Part shown: positions 25,277 to 34,997 of the stretch, in pieces | Numbering within the stretch: the first letter of the stretch is position 1 | Layout of the letters: the number at the start of each line of letters is the position of its first letter | Source: Deltaproteobacteria bacterium | GTDB taxonomy: Bacteria > Myxococcota > JADLHZ01 | DNA: 64,000 bases | Direction: 5' to 3' | Assembly (NCBI GenBank): GCA_020848545.1 | Contig: JADLHZ010000033.1 | Location: 62,001-126,000, forward strand | Made by a program: the position numbers and the translations under genes | Notes under the pieces: generated by a model | Database searches by the model: none | Told to the model about the DNA's origin: nothing | The model's input: only the letters and a program-made list of their open reading frames with translations

Positions 25277-27772
25277 ATGGTTCGGCGGTTTGCACTCTCC
25301 CTCGTTTTCCTCTCGGCCTGCGTCAACTTCACGCGCGTGAAGCAGCACTGCCCGATGGAGGGCCGCGCCGAGTGCAATGACACCATCGACGTCATCGGCG
25401 GCAACAACACGAAGCCGTGCGTGGCGAAGACCTGTGCGGATCTCGGCGCCGGATTTTGTGGGAGCGCCGACGACGGATGCGAGGGTTTAGTGAGCTGTGC
25501 CTGCACCGCGCCGGAGGTCTGCGGCGCTGGCGGCGTGGTCGATCGCTGCTCGCCGCAGAGCAGCTTGGCCGTGGCGATCGATGACGGGACGAGCGCGCGC
25601 GTCCGCGGCTTGCCGATCGTCTACACCGTCACCGTCACGAACTTGCTGGCGATCCCGGCCACGACGAGCCTGCTCTTCACGCTGCCCGCGAGCGCGACGC
25701 TCGACGCGTGGTCGTGTCCAAGCGCGACGCCGGCCTCCGGCAACGCGACGACGCTACCGGTCATCGGCGTCGCCCCGAACGGCATGACGACCTGCACCGT
25801 CACGGTCACGCCGAGCGCCGGCAGCGCGTCGCCGCTGGTGGTCACAGTCGCGCTCCAAGGCACGCTCCCGAGCGATCCCATCGCTGCCGACGACACAGCC
25901 ACCGACACCAACACGCTCGCCGATCAAGGCAACGATCTCGCGGTCGCGGTGTCGGACGGGCAGAGCGGCGTCGGCCTCCTCGAGAGCACGACGTACACGG
26001 TGAGCATCACGAACGCCGGCGCCGTGAGCACCAGCGGCGCCGTCGTCGCCACGAACGCCCTCACGGTGCTGCAAGCGATCACGTGGACCTGCCTCGGCAC
26101 CGGTGGCGCCACGTGCGGCACGGCGAGCGGCAGCGGCGATCCGACGGCCATGGTCACGGTGCCGCCCGGCGGCGCGATCGCTTTGGGCATCACCGGCGCA
26201 CCGCAGATCTCGGTGGCGAATCCGTTCACCTTCACGGCGAGCGTGACGAACGGCAGCACGCCGGACACGAACAGCGCCAACAACTCGGCGAGCGACGTGA
26301 ACAACGTGCTCGCGCCGGCGATCACGACCGTGGCGCTGCAGTCGGGCACCGGCGTCGCCGTTCGCCAAGGCTTCGGGAGCGTGAACTTCGTCCTCACCGG
26401 CACGCACTTGGCGGCGGTGAGCGCCGTGGCGATCAACCCGATGACGCCGATGTCTGGCGCGGCGTACGTGACTGGGATCCTCGTAAGCGATCCGCAAACG
26501 ATCGTGGTCACGGTCTACGTCGGTCATGGCGTGAGCTACGGCAATTATGCGCTGAGCGCGACGCACCCGCTCGGCATGGTCAACGTCGCCAACGCGCTGG
26601 CGGTGAGCCGGATCATCGTCGATCCTGCCGGCAACGACGGCACCGGCCGCGGCGTGCCGTTGGCGCCGTTTCGATCGCTGACGCACGCGCTCACGCTCGC
26701 GAGCGGCTACGACACGATCTACCTAAACCCAGGCACCTACAGCGCGGCGGCGACGGGCGAGGTCTGGCCTACCTGCGCAGCGTATCCCTGCGCGACCGCG
26801 GGCAATGTGCTCGGCGACATCTCGATCACCTCGAACCCCGCGGAACCTGCGATCATCAGCGGCTCGGGTGTTTGCGGCAACAACGAGGTCGGGCTGATCA
26901 TGCGCGGCGGCGACCCGAACGTGCGCAATCTGGGCGTGAGTTACGTGCATTTTCGGTATCTGCGTGCCGCGATCTACGTCGCAGGCTCTCCAAACACGGG
27001 CAACTGGCCGGTCTACACGATCGATCACGTCGCCTTCGAGAGCTCGCTGTGCCTCTATGGCCTCGTGTCCGACGACTTCGCGCTCGGCACTGTGTCATCG
27101 TCATCCTTCGCGACGCTCTCCTTGGGCGGCGGCGCCGGGATCTTCGTCAACAACGCCGGAGTCGCGGCTGACTCCGATTTGCAAGTCAGCGGCAGCGCGA
27201 GTGCGAGCACCACCTTCGCCGGACTGCAGACCGCCATCGATCTGCGCGGGCGTGTCCGTGCGCTGGTGAGCGGCGCGGTCGGGTTCAGCGGCGGTCAGAC
27301 CGCGATCAGCGCGACGAACAAGACCTGCGACACCTCGAGCGATCCGTGCCTCATCCTCAGCGGTGCGTCTTTCAATGCGCTCACTGGCAACGCGATCATC
27401 ACGGCCGCCCCCACGCGCATCGATGCCTGCACGTTCCAAACGACCTCTCAGCCGTCGTTCATCTATCAGACCGACGGATCGGCTCCGCCCGCGGGTCCGA
27501 TCGACTTCGACGCCGGCGGCAGCGCGAGCGTCTTCCTTTTTGGCGCCCAAACCTGCGCCAGCGTTCAGGCGCTCTACGACGCACGCACGCCCGCCGCGAA
27601 CGTACGAAACATCTGGAGAACCGGGGTCATCGCGTGCGAAGAGCCGCCCGGAACAGGCACGCTCAAGCAATACATGGGACCGACTGGCCCGACCGACGGC
27701 AGCGTGCGTCCGTACTGGAACCTGACGAACAACTGGAAGGCGTCGCCGCACCACGCGGTCACCGTGCCTTAA
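25277..27772 (+). CDS. Lipoprotein with DUF11 repeats and pectate-lyase-like beta-helix
   Basis: 831 residues from ATG 25277; ATG 25265 is an alternative. The signal MVRRFALSLVFLSAC ends in a lipobox. Residues about 25-80 are Cys-rich (eleven or so Cys). Two DUF11-type beta repeats follow (VYTVTVTNLLAIPATTSLLF and TYTVSITNAGAVSTSGAVV). A TIG/IPT-like segment comes next, then a DUF1565-type start of a parallel beta-helix, VDPAGNDGTGRGVPLAPFRS followed by LNPGTYSAA. This is an outer-surface protein class common in Myxococcota, possibly polysaccharide-binding or -cleaving; no catalytic residues can be assigned. It overlaps the convergent START gene by 14 bases. Confidence 0.78.
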   Translation: MVRRFALSLVFLSACVNFTRVKQHCPMEGRAECNDTIDVIGGNNTKPCVAKTCADLGAGFCGSADDGCEGLVSCACTAPEVCGAGGVVDRCSPQSSLAVAIDDGTSARVRGLPIVYTVTVTNLLAIPATTSLLFTLPASATLDAWSCPSATPASGNATTLPVIGVAPNGMTTCTVTVTPSAGSASPLVVTVALQGTLPSDPIAADDTATDTNTLADQGNDLAVAVSDGQSGVGLLESTTYTVSITNAGAVSTSGAVVATNALTVLQAITWTCLGTGGATCGTASGSGDPTAMVTVPPGGAIALGITGAPQISVANPFTFTASVTNGSTPDTNSANNSASDVNNVLAPAITTVALQSGTGVAVRQGFGSVNFVLTGTHLAAVSAVAINPMTPMSGAAYVTGILVSDPQTIVVTVYVGHGVSYGNYALSATHPLGMVNVANALAVSRIIVDPAGNDGTGRGVPLAPFRSLTHALTLASGYDTIYLNPGTYSAAATGEVWPTCAAYPCATAGNVLGDISITSNPAEPAIISGSGVCGNNEVGLIMRGGDPNVRNLGVSYVHFRYLRAAIYVAGSPNTGNWPVYTIDHVAFESSLCLYGLVSDDFALGTVSSSSFATLSLGGGAGIFVNNAGVAADSDLQVSGSASASTTFAGLQTAIDLRGRVRALVSGAVGFSGGQTAISATNKTCDTSSDPCLILSGASFNALTGNAIITAAPTRIDACTFQTTSQPSFIYQTDGSAPPAGPIDFDAGGSASVFLFGAQTCASVQALYDARTPAANVRNIWRTGVIACEEPPGTGTLKQYMGPTGPTDGSVRPYWNLTNNWKASPHHAVTVP

Positions 27773-28367
27773 CGGCCGCCAACTTGAACTTGTGCTGCAT
27801 CCATTCGAGGGCGGCCTTCCGCGACGCGCGCTTGCCGATCCACGCCGGGAGCGCGCCGCCCGGGTCGCCGAGGACAATATACGTGACGACCGAGCCGCCG
27901 CTCGCGCTCGGCTCCACAGTGACCGAGCCGCGAATCAGCGGCATGCGCACGAACCCTGACGCTGGCGGCGGCCCCCACTCGTTCTTCGTGTCGAAGAGTA
28001 CCTGGTAGACGCGCGTTTGCGCATCGGCGAGCCGGCGGTTCCAGATCGTGTAGTCGCGGTTCGAGATCATCGGCACCTCGAGCTGCTCGTAGAGGACCTT
28101 CTCGTCCCTCCCTTCGCGCACCACGCGACGCAACTTCACGTTCGGCGGCTTGTCGGCGAGCGAGCTCATGCCCCAGATGACGTCGATGAGCACCTCGGGC
28201 GACGCCTTGGTTTCGCCGATCGCGCGCAATTCCTCCCAGCTCGAATCATTGACGGAGCGCGCCTCGACGACGATGCCGTCTTCGTCGATCACGGGTTGCC
28301 AAGCAGCGGCGATGAGCAAGAGCACAAGCACGCAAGGTGCATACGCCGTGGCCGTCCTCGGCGCCAA
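27759..28367 (-). CDS. Exported START-domain lipid-binding protein
   Basis: 202 residues from a TTG at 28365-28367; a GTG further in would keep the same hydrophobic signal (VLVLLLIAAAW). The remainder fits the START/SRPBCC helix-grip fold: WEELRAIGETKASPEVLIDV, a run of beta strands with VLYEQLEVPMISNRDYTIWN, RGSVTVEPSASGGSVVTYIV, then a long C-terminal helix (ALEWMQHKFKLAAVKAR). Such proteins hold a lipid or other hydrophobic ligand. Periplasmic location is inferred from the leader. No partner gene is obvious. Confidence 0.75.
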   Translation of the reverse strand: MAPRTATAYAPCVLVLLLIAAAWQPVIDEDGIVVEARSVNDSSWEELRAIGETKASPEVLIDVIWGMSSLADKPPNVKLRRVVREGRDEKVLYEQLEVPMISNRDYTIWNRRLADAQTRVYQVLFDTKNEWGPPPASGFVRMPLIRGSVTVEPSASGGSVVTYIVLGDPGGALPAWIGKRASRKAALEWMQHKFKLAAVKAR

Positions 28368-28443
28368 GGCGAGGTAGACATTTTTCTACCCGATTGCTGC
28401 TTCGCAATTGAGCGATCGCCGAGCGCGTGTTGAACGTTGCTTC

Positions 28444-30411
28444 ATGACACGTTGGCTCCTCTCGTGCGCCGTGCTCCTCGTCGCCTGCGAAGAAGTGCGC
28501 CTGCAAAACCGGCCGATCGATCCAGCGCCGGTCGCCAAGGAGCCGCCGGCGTGCGGCAACGGCGTCATCGATGAAGGCGAGCTCTGCGACAAAGCGATCG
28601 CCGCCGGCGAGTCCGGCGCGTGCGTCGTTCGCTGCAGTCCGAGCGCCGACGCCTGCATCGAGCGCACGCTAGAAGGAGACCCCGACACCTGCTCGTCCAC
28701 GTGCGCCGAGACCGCGGTGACGAAGGCGAAGGACAAGGACAGCTGCTGCCCCGCCGGCAAAGTGTTCAGCGACGACGACGACTGCCCGCCGGATCCCGTG
28801 CTCTGCGGCAACGGAATGATCGATCCCGGCGAGACCTGCGACACGGCGGCGAGCGGCAAGGACCTGTGCAAGAGCGCGTGCCCGGCGAGCGGCCCGTGCG
28901 CGAGCATGGCGATGAGCGGCAGCGGCTGCGCGGTGAAGTGCAGCGTGACGCGCAAGCCGAAAAAAGACGGCGACAGCTGCTGCGCGTTTCCCGGCGACAG
29001 CGACACGGACTGCGCGCCGATCGCGTCGCCGTCGTGCGCTGCGAAGCCCTTCGCCGCCGAGGAAGCGTGGCGTTGGCCGAACCCGTCGATTCTGATCAAG
29101 ACGACGGCATCAAACTCTGTGACGCCGCTCGTCGCGCAGTTCACCGACGACAACGGCGACGGCAAGATCACGGCCGCCGATACGCCAGACGTGCTGGCGA
29201 TGATCGCGCTCGTCGGCGCCGGCGGCCAAATCGCGCAGCTCGTCGTCTTCTCGGGCAGTGACGGCGCGATCAAGTGGACGAAGGATCTCGGCGCCTACAA
29301 GACGAGCGTCTACACGCACCCGGCGATCGCCGACATCGACAACGACGGCAAGCCCGAGATCATCGTCGCCGAGATGGGCAACATGACGCAGCTCCAGCTG
29401 AAGGGGCTCACCGCGTTCGAGCACGATGGCACTTTCAAGTGGTCGAGCGATCCCTTGCCGGATCCGATCCCGGCCGACGCCGTCGGCGCGATCAGCATCG
29501 CCGACCTCGACGGCGACAGCCGCGTCGAGATCCTGCTCGGCAACCGCGTGTTCGACGAGAACGGCAAGCTCGAGTGGGCCGGCGCCCCGCCCGACGTTCC
29601 GGCGCAGCTCGGCCGCTTCTCGTTCGCGCTCGAGCTCGATCCTGCGCGGCCGGGCTTGGAAGTGCTCGACGGCCCGAACGCGTACGGCGCCGACGGCACG
29701 CTGCTCTGGAGCTACGCCGCCATCGGCCACGGGCACTTCGCGGTCGGCGACTGCGACAAGGACGGCGAGCCCGACATCTTCGTCGCCAACGAGATCTCCG
29801 CCGTGATCTTGGATCGCAAAGGCAAAGTGAAGGCGGGGCCGATGGGCGCGCACAACGTGTCGCCGGTGGCCGCGGGCGACCTCGACGGCGACGGCGACGT
29901 GGAGTTCGTCGTCAACGGTCAGGCGAAGCTCTTCGCGTATGACTGCGCGCTCGGCGTGGCCATGAGCTCGGACACGATCGTCGACGTCTCGGCCGGCTCC
30001 GGCCCGGTGATGTTCGACTTCGACGCCGACGGCAAGTCCGAGATCGTCTTCGCCGATGAATTGAAATTGCGTGTGATGAGCCACGACGGCCACGAGCTCT
30101 GGAGCACCGAGCGCATCCACGTGACCGCGCTCGAGACCCCGACGGTCGCCGACGTCGACGGCGACGGCCAAGCCGAGATCGTCGTCGCGCAAGGCCGGCT
30201 CGTCGGCGCGGTGCCGATGCCGCCGGGCGTGATCACGTATCACGCCGGTCCTGGGACGAAGTGGGCCGGCGCGCGGCCGATGTGGAATCAGCACGTGTAC
30301 CAGCCGCTCGCGATCTTCGACGACGCGCACCTCTCGCCGGACATCGGCGAGTTCTGGAAGCACGCGAACGTGTGGCGCGGGAACACGACGGTCGGAGCCG
30401 TTTGTCCGTAG
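28444..30411 (+). CDS. Lipoprotein with Cys-rich modules and FG-GAP/VCBS propeller repeats
   Basis: 655 residues from ATG 28444 (MTRWLLSCAVLLVAC lipobox). Residues 35-195 have two copies of the myxobacterial Cys-rich module starting CGNGVIDEGELCD and CGNGMIDPGETCD. From about 225 onward there are at least six calcium-loop repeats of the VCBS/FG-GAP type: DIDNDGKPEIIV, DLDGDSRVEILL, DCDKDGEPDIFV, DLDGDGDVEFVV, DFDADGKSEIVF and DVDGDGQAEIVV. These form a seven-bladed-type beta-propeller used for adhesion or polysaccharide binding at the cell surface. No enzymatic domain is seen. Confidence 0.85.
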   Translation: MTRWLLSCAVLLVACEEVRLQNRPIDPAPVAKEPPACGNGVIDEGELCDKAIAAGESGACVVRCSPSADACIERTLEGDPDTCSSTCAETAVTKAKDKDSCCPAGKVFSDDDDCPPDPVLCGNGMIDPGETCDTAASGKDLCKSACPASGPCASMAMSGSGCAVKCSVTRKPKKDGDSCCAFPGDSDTDCAPIASPSCAAKPFAAEEAWRWPNPSILIKTTASNSVTPLVAQFTDDNGDGKITAADTPDVLAMIALVGAGGQIAQLVVFSGSDGAIKWTKDLGAYKTSVYTHPAIADIDNDGKPEIIVAEMGNMTQLQLKGLTAFEHDGTFKWSSDPLPDPIPADAVGAISIADLDGDSRVEILLGNRVFDENGKLEWAGAPPDVPAQLGRFSFALELDPARPGLEVLDGPNAYGADGTLLWSYAAIGHGHFAVGDCDKDGEPDIFVANEISAVILDRKGKVKAGPMGAHNVSPVAAGDLDGDGDVEFVVNGQAKLFAYDCALGVAMSSDTIVDVSAGSGPVMFDFDADGKSEIVFADELKLRVMSHDGHELWSTERIHVTALETPTVADVDGDGQAEIVVAQGRLVGAVPMPPGVITYHAGPGTKWAGARPMWNQHVYQPLAIFDDAHLSPDIGEFWKHANVWRGNTTVGAVCP

Positions 30412-30482
30412 CAACCTGAGCCAGCGTCAGATCGGACGAGAATTCGAGGACTCTTGTCGCCCTCGCCCCGATAATCCGCGCC

Positions 30483-32705
30483 ATGCTTTTCCCAGGCCGT
30501 CGTTCAGCCACGTTTTTTCTCGCCTTTTTCGCCGCCTGCTCCGAATTGCCGCCGCCCGGCGCCGGTGAATCGTACGTGCCCGTGAGCCAAGCGCTCATGC
30601 AGGGCTCGGCGTTCGTCGGCGTCAACCGGAGCGCCATGACGGTGGCCCAGGGCGGCGCCGGCATCGACGTGACGAGCGACGACGAGCACTTCTACCTCGC
30701 GATCAATCGCAAGGCGCTCGCGAAGAAGTGGTTCTTGTCGGCGTTCATGAAGCAGTACTTCCCGGGCGCGGTGAAGTATGGCGCGGCGCGCTCGCTCGGC
30801 ACGCGCGTCGTCAGCTTCAAGATCCAGAACGACAAGCTCTACGTCTTCAGCGCCGACTCCATCAAGAAGACGAGCGACACCTTCGACCCCGAGGTGATCA
30901 TCGACGCCTATCCGCTCGTCACCGGCTACGCTCCCTTCAACGCGCAGCCCGGCAGCGGCGCTTACGTGCTCATCGATCCGGCGGCCGGCATGAACCGCTT
31001 CAACATGGCGAGCGAGGCGTCAGGCGCCGGCGGCGTGCGCTTCGAGATCGAGCTCGCGTTCGTGCAGCGCCTGCGGCCGATCTCCGACGGCCTCACCTAC
31101 GAGCTCGCGTTCACCGGTTACGCAGACGGCACCGGCGTCGACTGGTGGGCGTCGATGTACGGCGAAGACAACACGCTGCGCGGCTCCGGCACGCTCGGCA
31201 TGGCGCTGCGCGAGTACAGAGAGAGCCCGGGCTTCGAGCCCGCCGGCTACAGCGATCACTACTTCTCGAGCGATCTGCAGATGGTGGCGAACACCGGCTT
31301 CAAGAAGAGCCCGTCGGCGAAGTGGGCGATCGCGCCCGGCATGGAGCCGATCGTTTGGAAGATCTCGCCGCAGGTGCTCGAAGCGGCAAAGACGCCGGAG
31401 CTCCTTGGCTACGACGTCGTGCAAGCGATGAAGAACGGCGTGCTCCGCTGGAACGACGCGTTCGGCTTCGAAGCGTTGCGCGTCGAGATCGCGTCGGCGG
31501 ACGAATCGTACGCCGACGACGACGTGAACTACCTCATCTTCGACAAGGACCCGAGCTACGGCGCGGCGTTCGCCAACTGGCGCACGAACCCGAACACCGG
31601 CGAGATCCGCGGCGCGTCGGTGTACTTCAACGCCGGCTGGTTCGGCACCGCGACCGGCGCGGCGAAGGCGACGACGCACCGGCCGCCGAGCGCAAAGCCG
31701 CCCGCGGATTTGCCGCAGCTCGCGTGGGGCGGGATGAAGGAAGATCGCCTGTGCACCTACGCGCAGCGCACGCTCACGTCGTTGAAGCACCCGGCGTCCT
31801 TGATCTCGGGTGGCATCACGATGACCGAGAAGCAAAAGTTCGAAGAGTACGTGACGCACGTCGTGCTGCACGAGGTGGGTCACACGCTCGGCCTGCGCCA
31901 CAACTTCCGGGGCTCGCTGCTGCCGCCGTCGAGCTCGGTGATGGACTACCTGAACGACGACGACACCTTCTTCCTCGGCCACCCGCAGGCCTACGACGTC
32001 GACGCGATCCGCTTCCTCTACGGGCTCTCGAAAGACGAGCCGAAGCAGCCGTTCTGCACCGACGGCGGCATCTACGAGTCGGCGGACTGCAATCAGTTCG
32101 ACACCGGCGCGGTGCCGCTCGTCGGCTACGCGAAGGATTACTCGGAGTTCGTCGAGAGCCTCTTCGATCCGACGTCGACGCGCTTCAAATGGGCGCGCTA
32201 CTGGCAGACGTACTACTACTCTTGGTACCTCACCGACATGATGAAGTTCGTGCGCGACGGCACGGCGCCGCACGCCGAGAACGCCCTCGCGGCGATCATG
32301 GCGCCGATCAGCGTCGGGCTCTCGAAGCACACGGCGGCTGCGGATCAGGAGCTCCTGAACGAGCTGCACCAGATCTTCCTGCGCAATTTGTATCTCGATG
32401 CGCCGCGCGATTGGGGCGCGCTCGAGTATCCGTTGCCGACCATGGGCTCGCCGCTCGCCACGACGATCATCCGCGAGCTCAAAGGCACGATCGAAAACAC
32501 CGACAAGGTTCGCACGTACGGCACGCGCCGGGTCGCCGTCGACAGCTTGAAGGCGATGCAGTCGACCGAAGCCTTGGAAGCGCTGCGCGACGCGAACCTG
32601 ATGCTCGCGATCGAGGCGACGCGGCTCGCCGGCGCGACCTTGCTCGAGCACCAGGATCTCATGGGCCGGATTGACGCGGCGATGCATCCGTACTTCTTGA
32701 AGTAG
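30483..32705 (+). CDS. Lipoprotein zinc metalloprotease of metzincin type
   Basis: 740 residues. The lipoprotein signal ends at FFAAC. The catalytic site is VVLHEVGHTLGLRHNFRGS at about residue 460, an HExxHxxGxxH metzincin motif, followed by SSVMDY, the Met-turn. The N-terminal 270 residues are beta-rich, like the propeptide region of DUF5117/DUF4953 proteases, and the C-terminal 180 residues are helical. It probably digests proteins at the outer membrane, in line with a predatory or saprophytic lifestyle. The start is 72 bases after the FG-GAP gene on the same strand, so the two may be co-transcribed. Confidence 0.85.
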   Translation: MLFPGRRSATFFLAFFAACSELPPPGAGESYVPVSQALMQGSAFVGVNRSAMTVAQGGAGIDVTSDDEHFYLAINRKALAKKWFLSAFMKQYFPGAVKYGAARSLGTRVVSFKIQNDKLYVFSADSIKKTSDTFDPEVIIDAYPLVTGYAPFNAQPGSGAYVLIDPAAGMNRFNMASEASGAGGVRFEIELAFVQRLRPISDGLTYELAFTGYADGTGVDWWASMYGEDNTLRGSGTLGMALREYRESPGFEPAGYSDHYFSSDLQMVANTGFKKSPSAKWAIAPGMEPIVWKISPQVLEAAKTPELLGYDVVQAMKNGVLRWNDAFGFEALRVEIASADESYADDDVNYLIFDKDPSYGAAFANWRTNPNTGEIRGASVYFNAGWFGTATGAAKATTHRPPSAKPPADLPQLAWGGMKEDRLCTYAQRTLTSLKHPASLISGGITMTEKQKFEEYVTHVVLHEVGHTLGLRHNFRGSLLPPSSSVMDYLNDDDTFFLGHPQAYDVDAIRFLYGLSKDEPKQPFCTDGGIYESADCNQFDTGAVPLVGYAKDYSEFVESLFDPTSTRFKWARYWQTYYYSWYLTDMMKFVRDGTAPHAENALAAIMAPISVGLSKHTAAADQELLNELHQIFLRNLYLDAPRDWGALEYPLPTMGSPLATTIIRELKGTIENTDKVRTYGTRRVAVDSLKAMQSTEALEALRDANLMLAIEATRLAGATLLEHQDLMGRIDAAMHPYFLK

Positions 32706-32707
32706 GC

Positions 32708-33250
32708 ATGCACGACGTTTTGCTGGTGCCCGGCTTCGGCGGCACCGAGACGCAGCCGCTGCTCACGAAGCTCGTCAAAGCGCTCGCGGAGAACGACGTC
32801 GCGGGCAAGGCGATCACGCTGACGAAGCACCGGCCGCAGCCATCGCTCGCAAAAGAGACCGAGGAACTGCGCGCGTTCTTTCACGCGCTCACGAACGGCA
32901 AGGGCGCGATCGTTGGTCGTTCGTTCGGCGGTCGTGTCGCGGTGCGGCTTGCGGCGCATGAACCGGTGCGTGCGATGGTGCTGCTTGGCTTTCCCGTGCG
33001 CCCGCCTGGAAAGACCCGCCCCGAAGACGAGCGGGCGTTGCAGGCGCTCATGTGTCCAACGTTGATCTTGCAAGGCGAGAACGACGAGCTCGGCGATCCG
33101 GAGCTGCTGAGGGAGATCTGCGCGGAGAATCACAATGTGGTCATCGAGACGATCGCGGGAGCGAAGCACAGCTACGGCAAGACGGAGAAGATCGTCATCG
33201 CTCGTACGGCGGAATGGCTACGTACGCACGCTAGAACCAACGTGACGTAG
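32708..33250 (+). CDS. TEX30/KANL3-like alpha/beta hydrolase
   Basis: 180 residues, three bases after the metalloprotease stop. The oxyanion region is LLVPGFGGTETQP; the nucleophile elbow is VGRSFGGRVA (Ser near residue 75), the acid is in LQGENDELGD (about 122) and the His in GAKHSYGK. The short single-domain form matches the TEX30/KANL3 hydrolase-like family, whose substrates are not established. It is cytoplasmic (no signal). Its 3' end overlaps a small minus-strand lipoprotein fragment. Confidence 0.82.
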   Translation: MHDVLLVPGFGGTETQPLLTKLVKALAENDVAGKAITLTKHRPQPSLAKETEELRAFFHALTNGKGAIVGRSFGGRVAVRLAAHEPVRAMVLLGFPVRPPGKTRPEDERALQALMCPTLILQGENDELGDPELLREICAENHNVVIETIAGAKHSYGKTEKIVIARTAEWLRTHARTNVT

Positions 33251-33353
33251 AGGTGTTGTCGCCGATGAAGACGACGCGCTCGATGTTGCTCGGCGCTGGC
33301 TTCGCGCTGCCGCAGGCGGCGAAGAGGAAGCACGAAATGGCGAGGCGGCGCAT
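33231..33353 (-). pseudogene. Truncated lipoprotein, possibly the head of an SGNH hydrolase
   Basis: A 40-residue frame opens with MRRLAISCFLFAACGSAKPA, a clear lipoprotein signal and lipobox. The mature part, SNIERVVFIGDNTSTSRWF, ends after 22 residues. VVFIGDN resembles the first strand and GDS block of an SGNH hydrolase, after which such proteins normally continue for 200 residues. The stop lies inside the 3' end of the plus-strand hydrolase gene. It is either a genuine tiny lipoprotein or the stump of a deleted gene. Confidence 0.5.
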
Positions 33354-33419
33354 GCGCGGGTCCCTTAGCAGCCTGCCTGGGCGAAGCGAAGGCTGAAAAC
33401 GCGCAATAGCGCTCGGCAA

Positions 33420-34997
33420 ATGGCGATAACCGACGCGATGTTGGTTGGCCGTCACAGCCAAGACTCGAGCGCGTGGAAGCTCTTCGCCGTCGCCGCGCGG
33501 CGCTTGGAGCGTCAGGCCCAAGACCCCGACATCGCCCAACAAGCACTCGCCACAGTGGAGAAGTTGTTCTCAGGGCTGAGCCCTGAGGAAAAGCAGCGAG
33601 TGCCGGCGATGGCGGCCCGGTCGGCTGCGCTCAGCCACTTCCTCGAGTGGCGCGAGCTGCCGCGTGCCGAGAAGACGACGGTCGTCGACCTGCGAGCCCG
33701 CGCGGCGACCGAGCCGAGCACCCCGGCGTCGACCGACCGCGCCACTTTGCTCGCGTCCGCGGCGCGCGCCGATCGCCTGGCGTACCTCTCGACCGGCAAG
33801 GACAAGCTCGCCTGGCTCTACCGCTCGGCGCGCATGCTGATCGTCGCCGATCGCGCGCATCCGAACGATCCCGACGTGCGCGCCGCCATGCACGCACTCT
33901 CGTCCCGCTTCCTCCGGCACGGCGAAACGCAGCTCGGTCAGGCGCTCGACAAGGCCGCTGAAGGCGATCGCCGCGCGCTCGACAAAGCGATGCTGCAGAA
34001 GCGCGCACAGCTCGGCACGACGCCGGCGAATGAGAAGAGCGTTCGCTTCGGCAAGGTCGTCGCCGAGCATACGAAGAACGCGGCCGGCGCTTCGATCGTG
34101 AAGATCAACGGCGCGGAGATCAGCCTGGCGGACTGGCAGCAGATCGAGGCAGCGCGCGACCGCACCCTCGCCCGATACCGCACGGCCCTCACGAAGCCGT
34201 GGCTGCGCGACAAGGCGATCGACGGCCTCGACGCGCTCCGCCGCTTCATCACGCTTGGTCGATCGGCGTTCGAGCGTTCGGCGATCTTCTCCGACAAGTC
34301 GGCGCTGCGCGAGATGCGCGCCCCGCTCGTCGAGCAGCTGAAGGGGCTGAAGGCAGAAGGCAAGAGGGTGCTCATCTACGTCGAAGGGCACGACGCCGCC
34401 GGCAAAGGCTCGGCGTCGCAGACGCTGCTCATGGCGTTACACGCTGCCGGCTACGAGAGCGCGGTGCGATCGTTCAAGGCGCCGACAGCGGAGGAGCGCA
34501 AGCAGCACTGGCTCGAACGCTTCCAAAAGAGCGTCGACGAAAATCCCGGCGTGCTCGTCTGGGATCGCGGCCCCGCCGGCAACTGGGCGTACGGGCCCGC
34601 GGGCGAAAAGGAGCTCGCCGAGCTGCACGCGTTCGAGGCGAAGCTGAAGCAAGACACCGTCGTCATCAAGCTGAACCTGCGCGCCGAACCGGAGCGGCAG
34701 ACGGCGACCTTCGGCAAACGTTGGGCGCGCGCGCTCATCGCCGAAGAGCTGCTCGAAAGTCCGGGGCTCAGCGCGCAAGAAGGCGCCGGCCTGCAAGCCA
34801 TCGTCGACACCACGCTCTCGCCGAACGATCTTCCCGCCTACGCCGCGTTCGGCACCATCGACGGCAAGTTCAAGGCATTCACCGCCAAAAACGCCGCCGA
34901 GATCCCGTGGCACGCCGTCGACACGAGCTCGCGCGCCGTCGCCCGCGAACAAGCCTTGGCGATCCTCGCGAAGGCCCTGCCGACCGCCGACCGCTGA
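33420..34997 (+). CDS. PPK2-like polyphosphate kinase domain protein with helical N-terminus
   Basis: 525 residues. The C-terminal 230 residues contain a P-loop, VLIYVEGHDAAGKGSASQTL (about 315-335), which resembles the PPK2 Walker A GRDAAGKGG. LVWDRGPAGNWAYGPA (about 380) stands where PPK2 has its Walker B DRSWYNR. The remaining PPK2 lid motif is not obvious, so nucleotide or polyphosphate specificity is uncertain. Residues 1-310 are helical with no recognised domain and include LLASAARADRLAYLSTGKDK. It is cytoplasmic, and the gene stands alone. Confidence 0.6.
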   Translation: MAITDAMLVGRHSQDSSAWKLFAVAARRLERQAQDPDIAQQALATVEKLFSGLSPEEKQRVPAMAARSAALSHFLEWRELPRAEKTTVVDLRARAATEPSTPASTDRATLLASAARADRLAYLSTGKDKLAWLYRSARMLIVADRAHPNDPDVRAAMHALSSRFLRHGETQLGQALDKAAEGDRRALDKAMLQKRAQLGTTPANEKSVRFGKVVAEHTKNAAGASIVKINGAEISLADWQQIEAARDRTLARYRTALTKPWLRDKAIDGLDALRRFITLGRSAFERSAIFSDKSALREMRAPLVEQLKGLKAEGKRVLIYVEGHDAAGKGSASQTLLMALHAAGYESAVRSFKAPTAEERKQHWLERFQKSVDENPGVLVWDRGPAGNWAYGPAGEKELAELHAFEAKLKQDTVVIKLNLRAEPERQTATFGKRWARALIAEELLESPGLSAQEGAGLQAIVDTTLSPNDLPAYAAFGTIDGKFKAFTAKNAAEIPWHAVDTSSRAVAREQALAILAKALPTADR

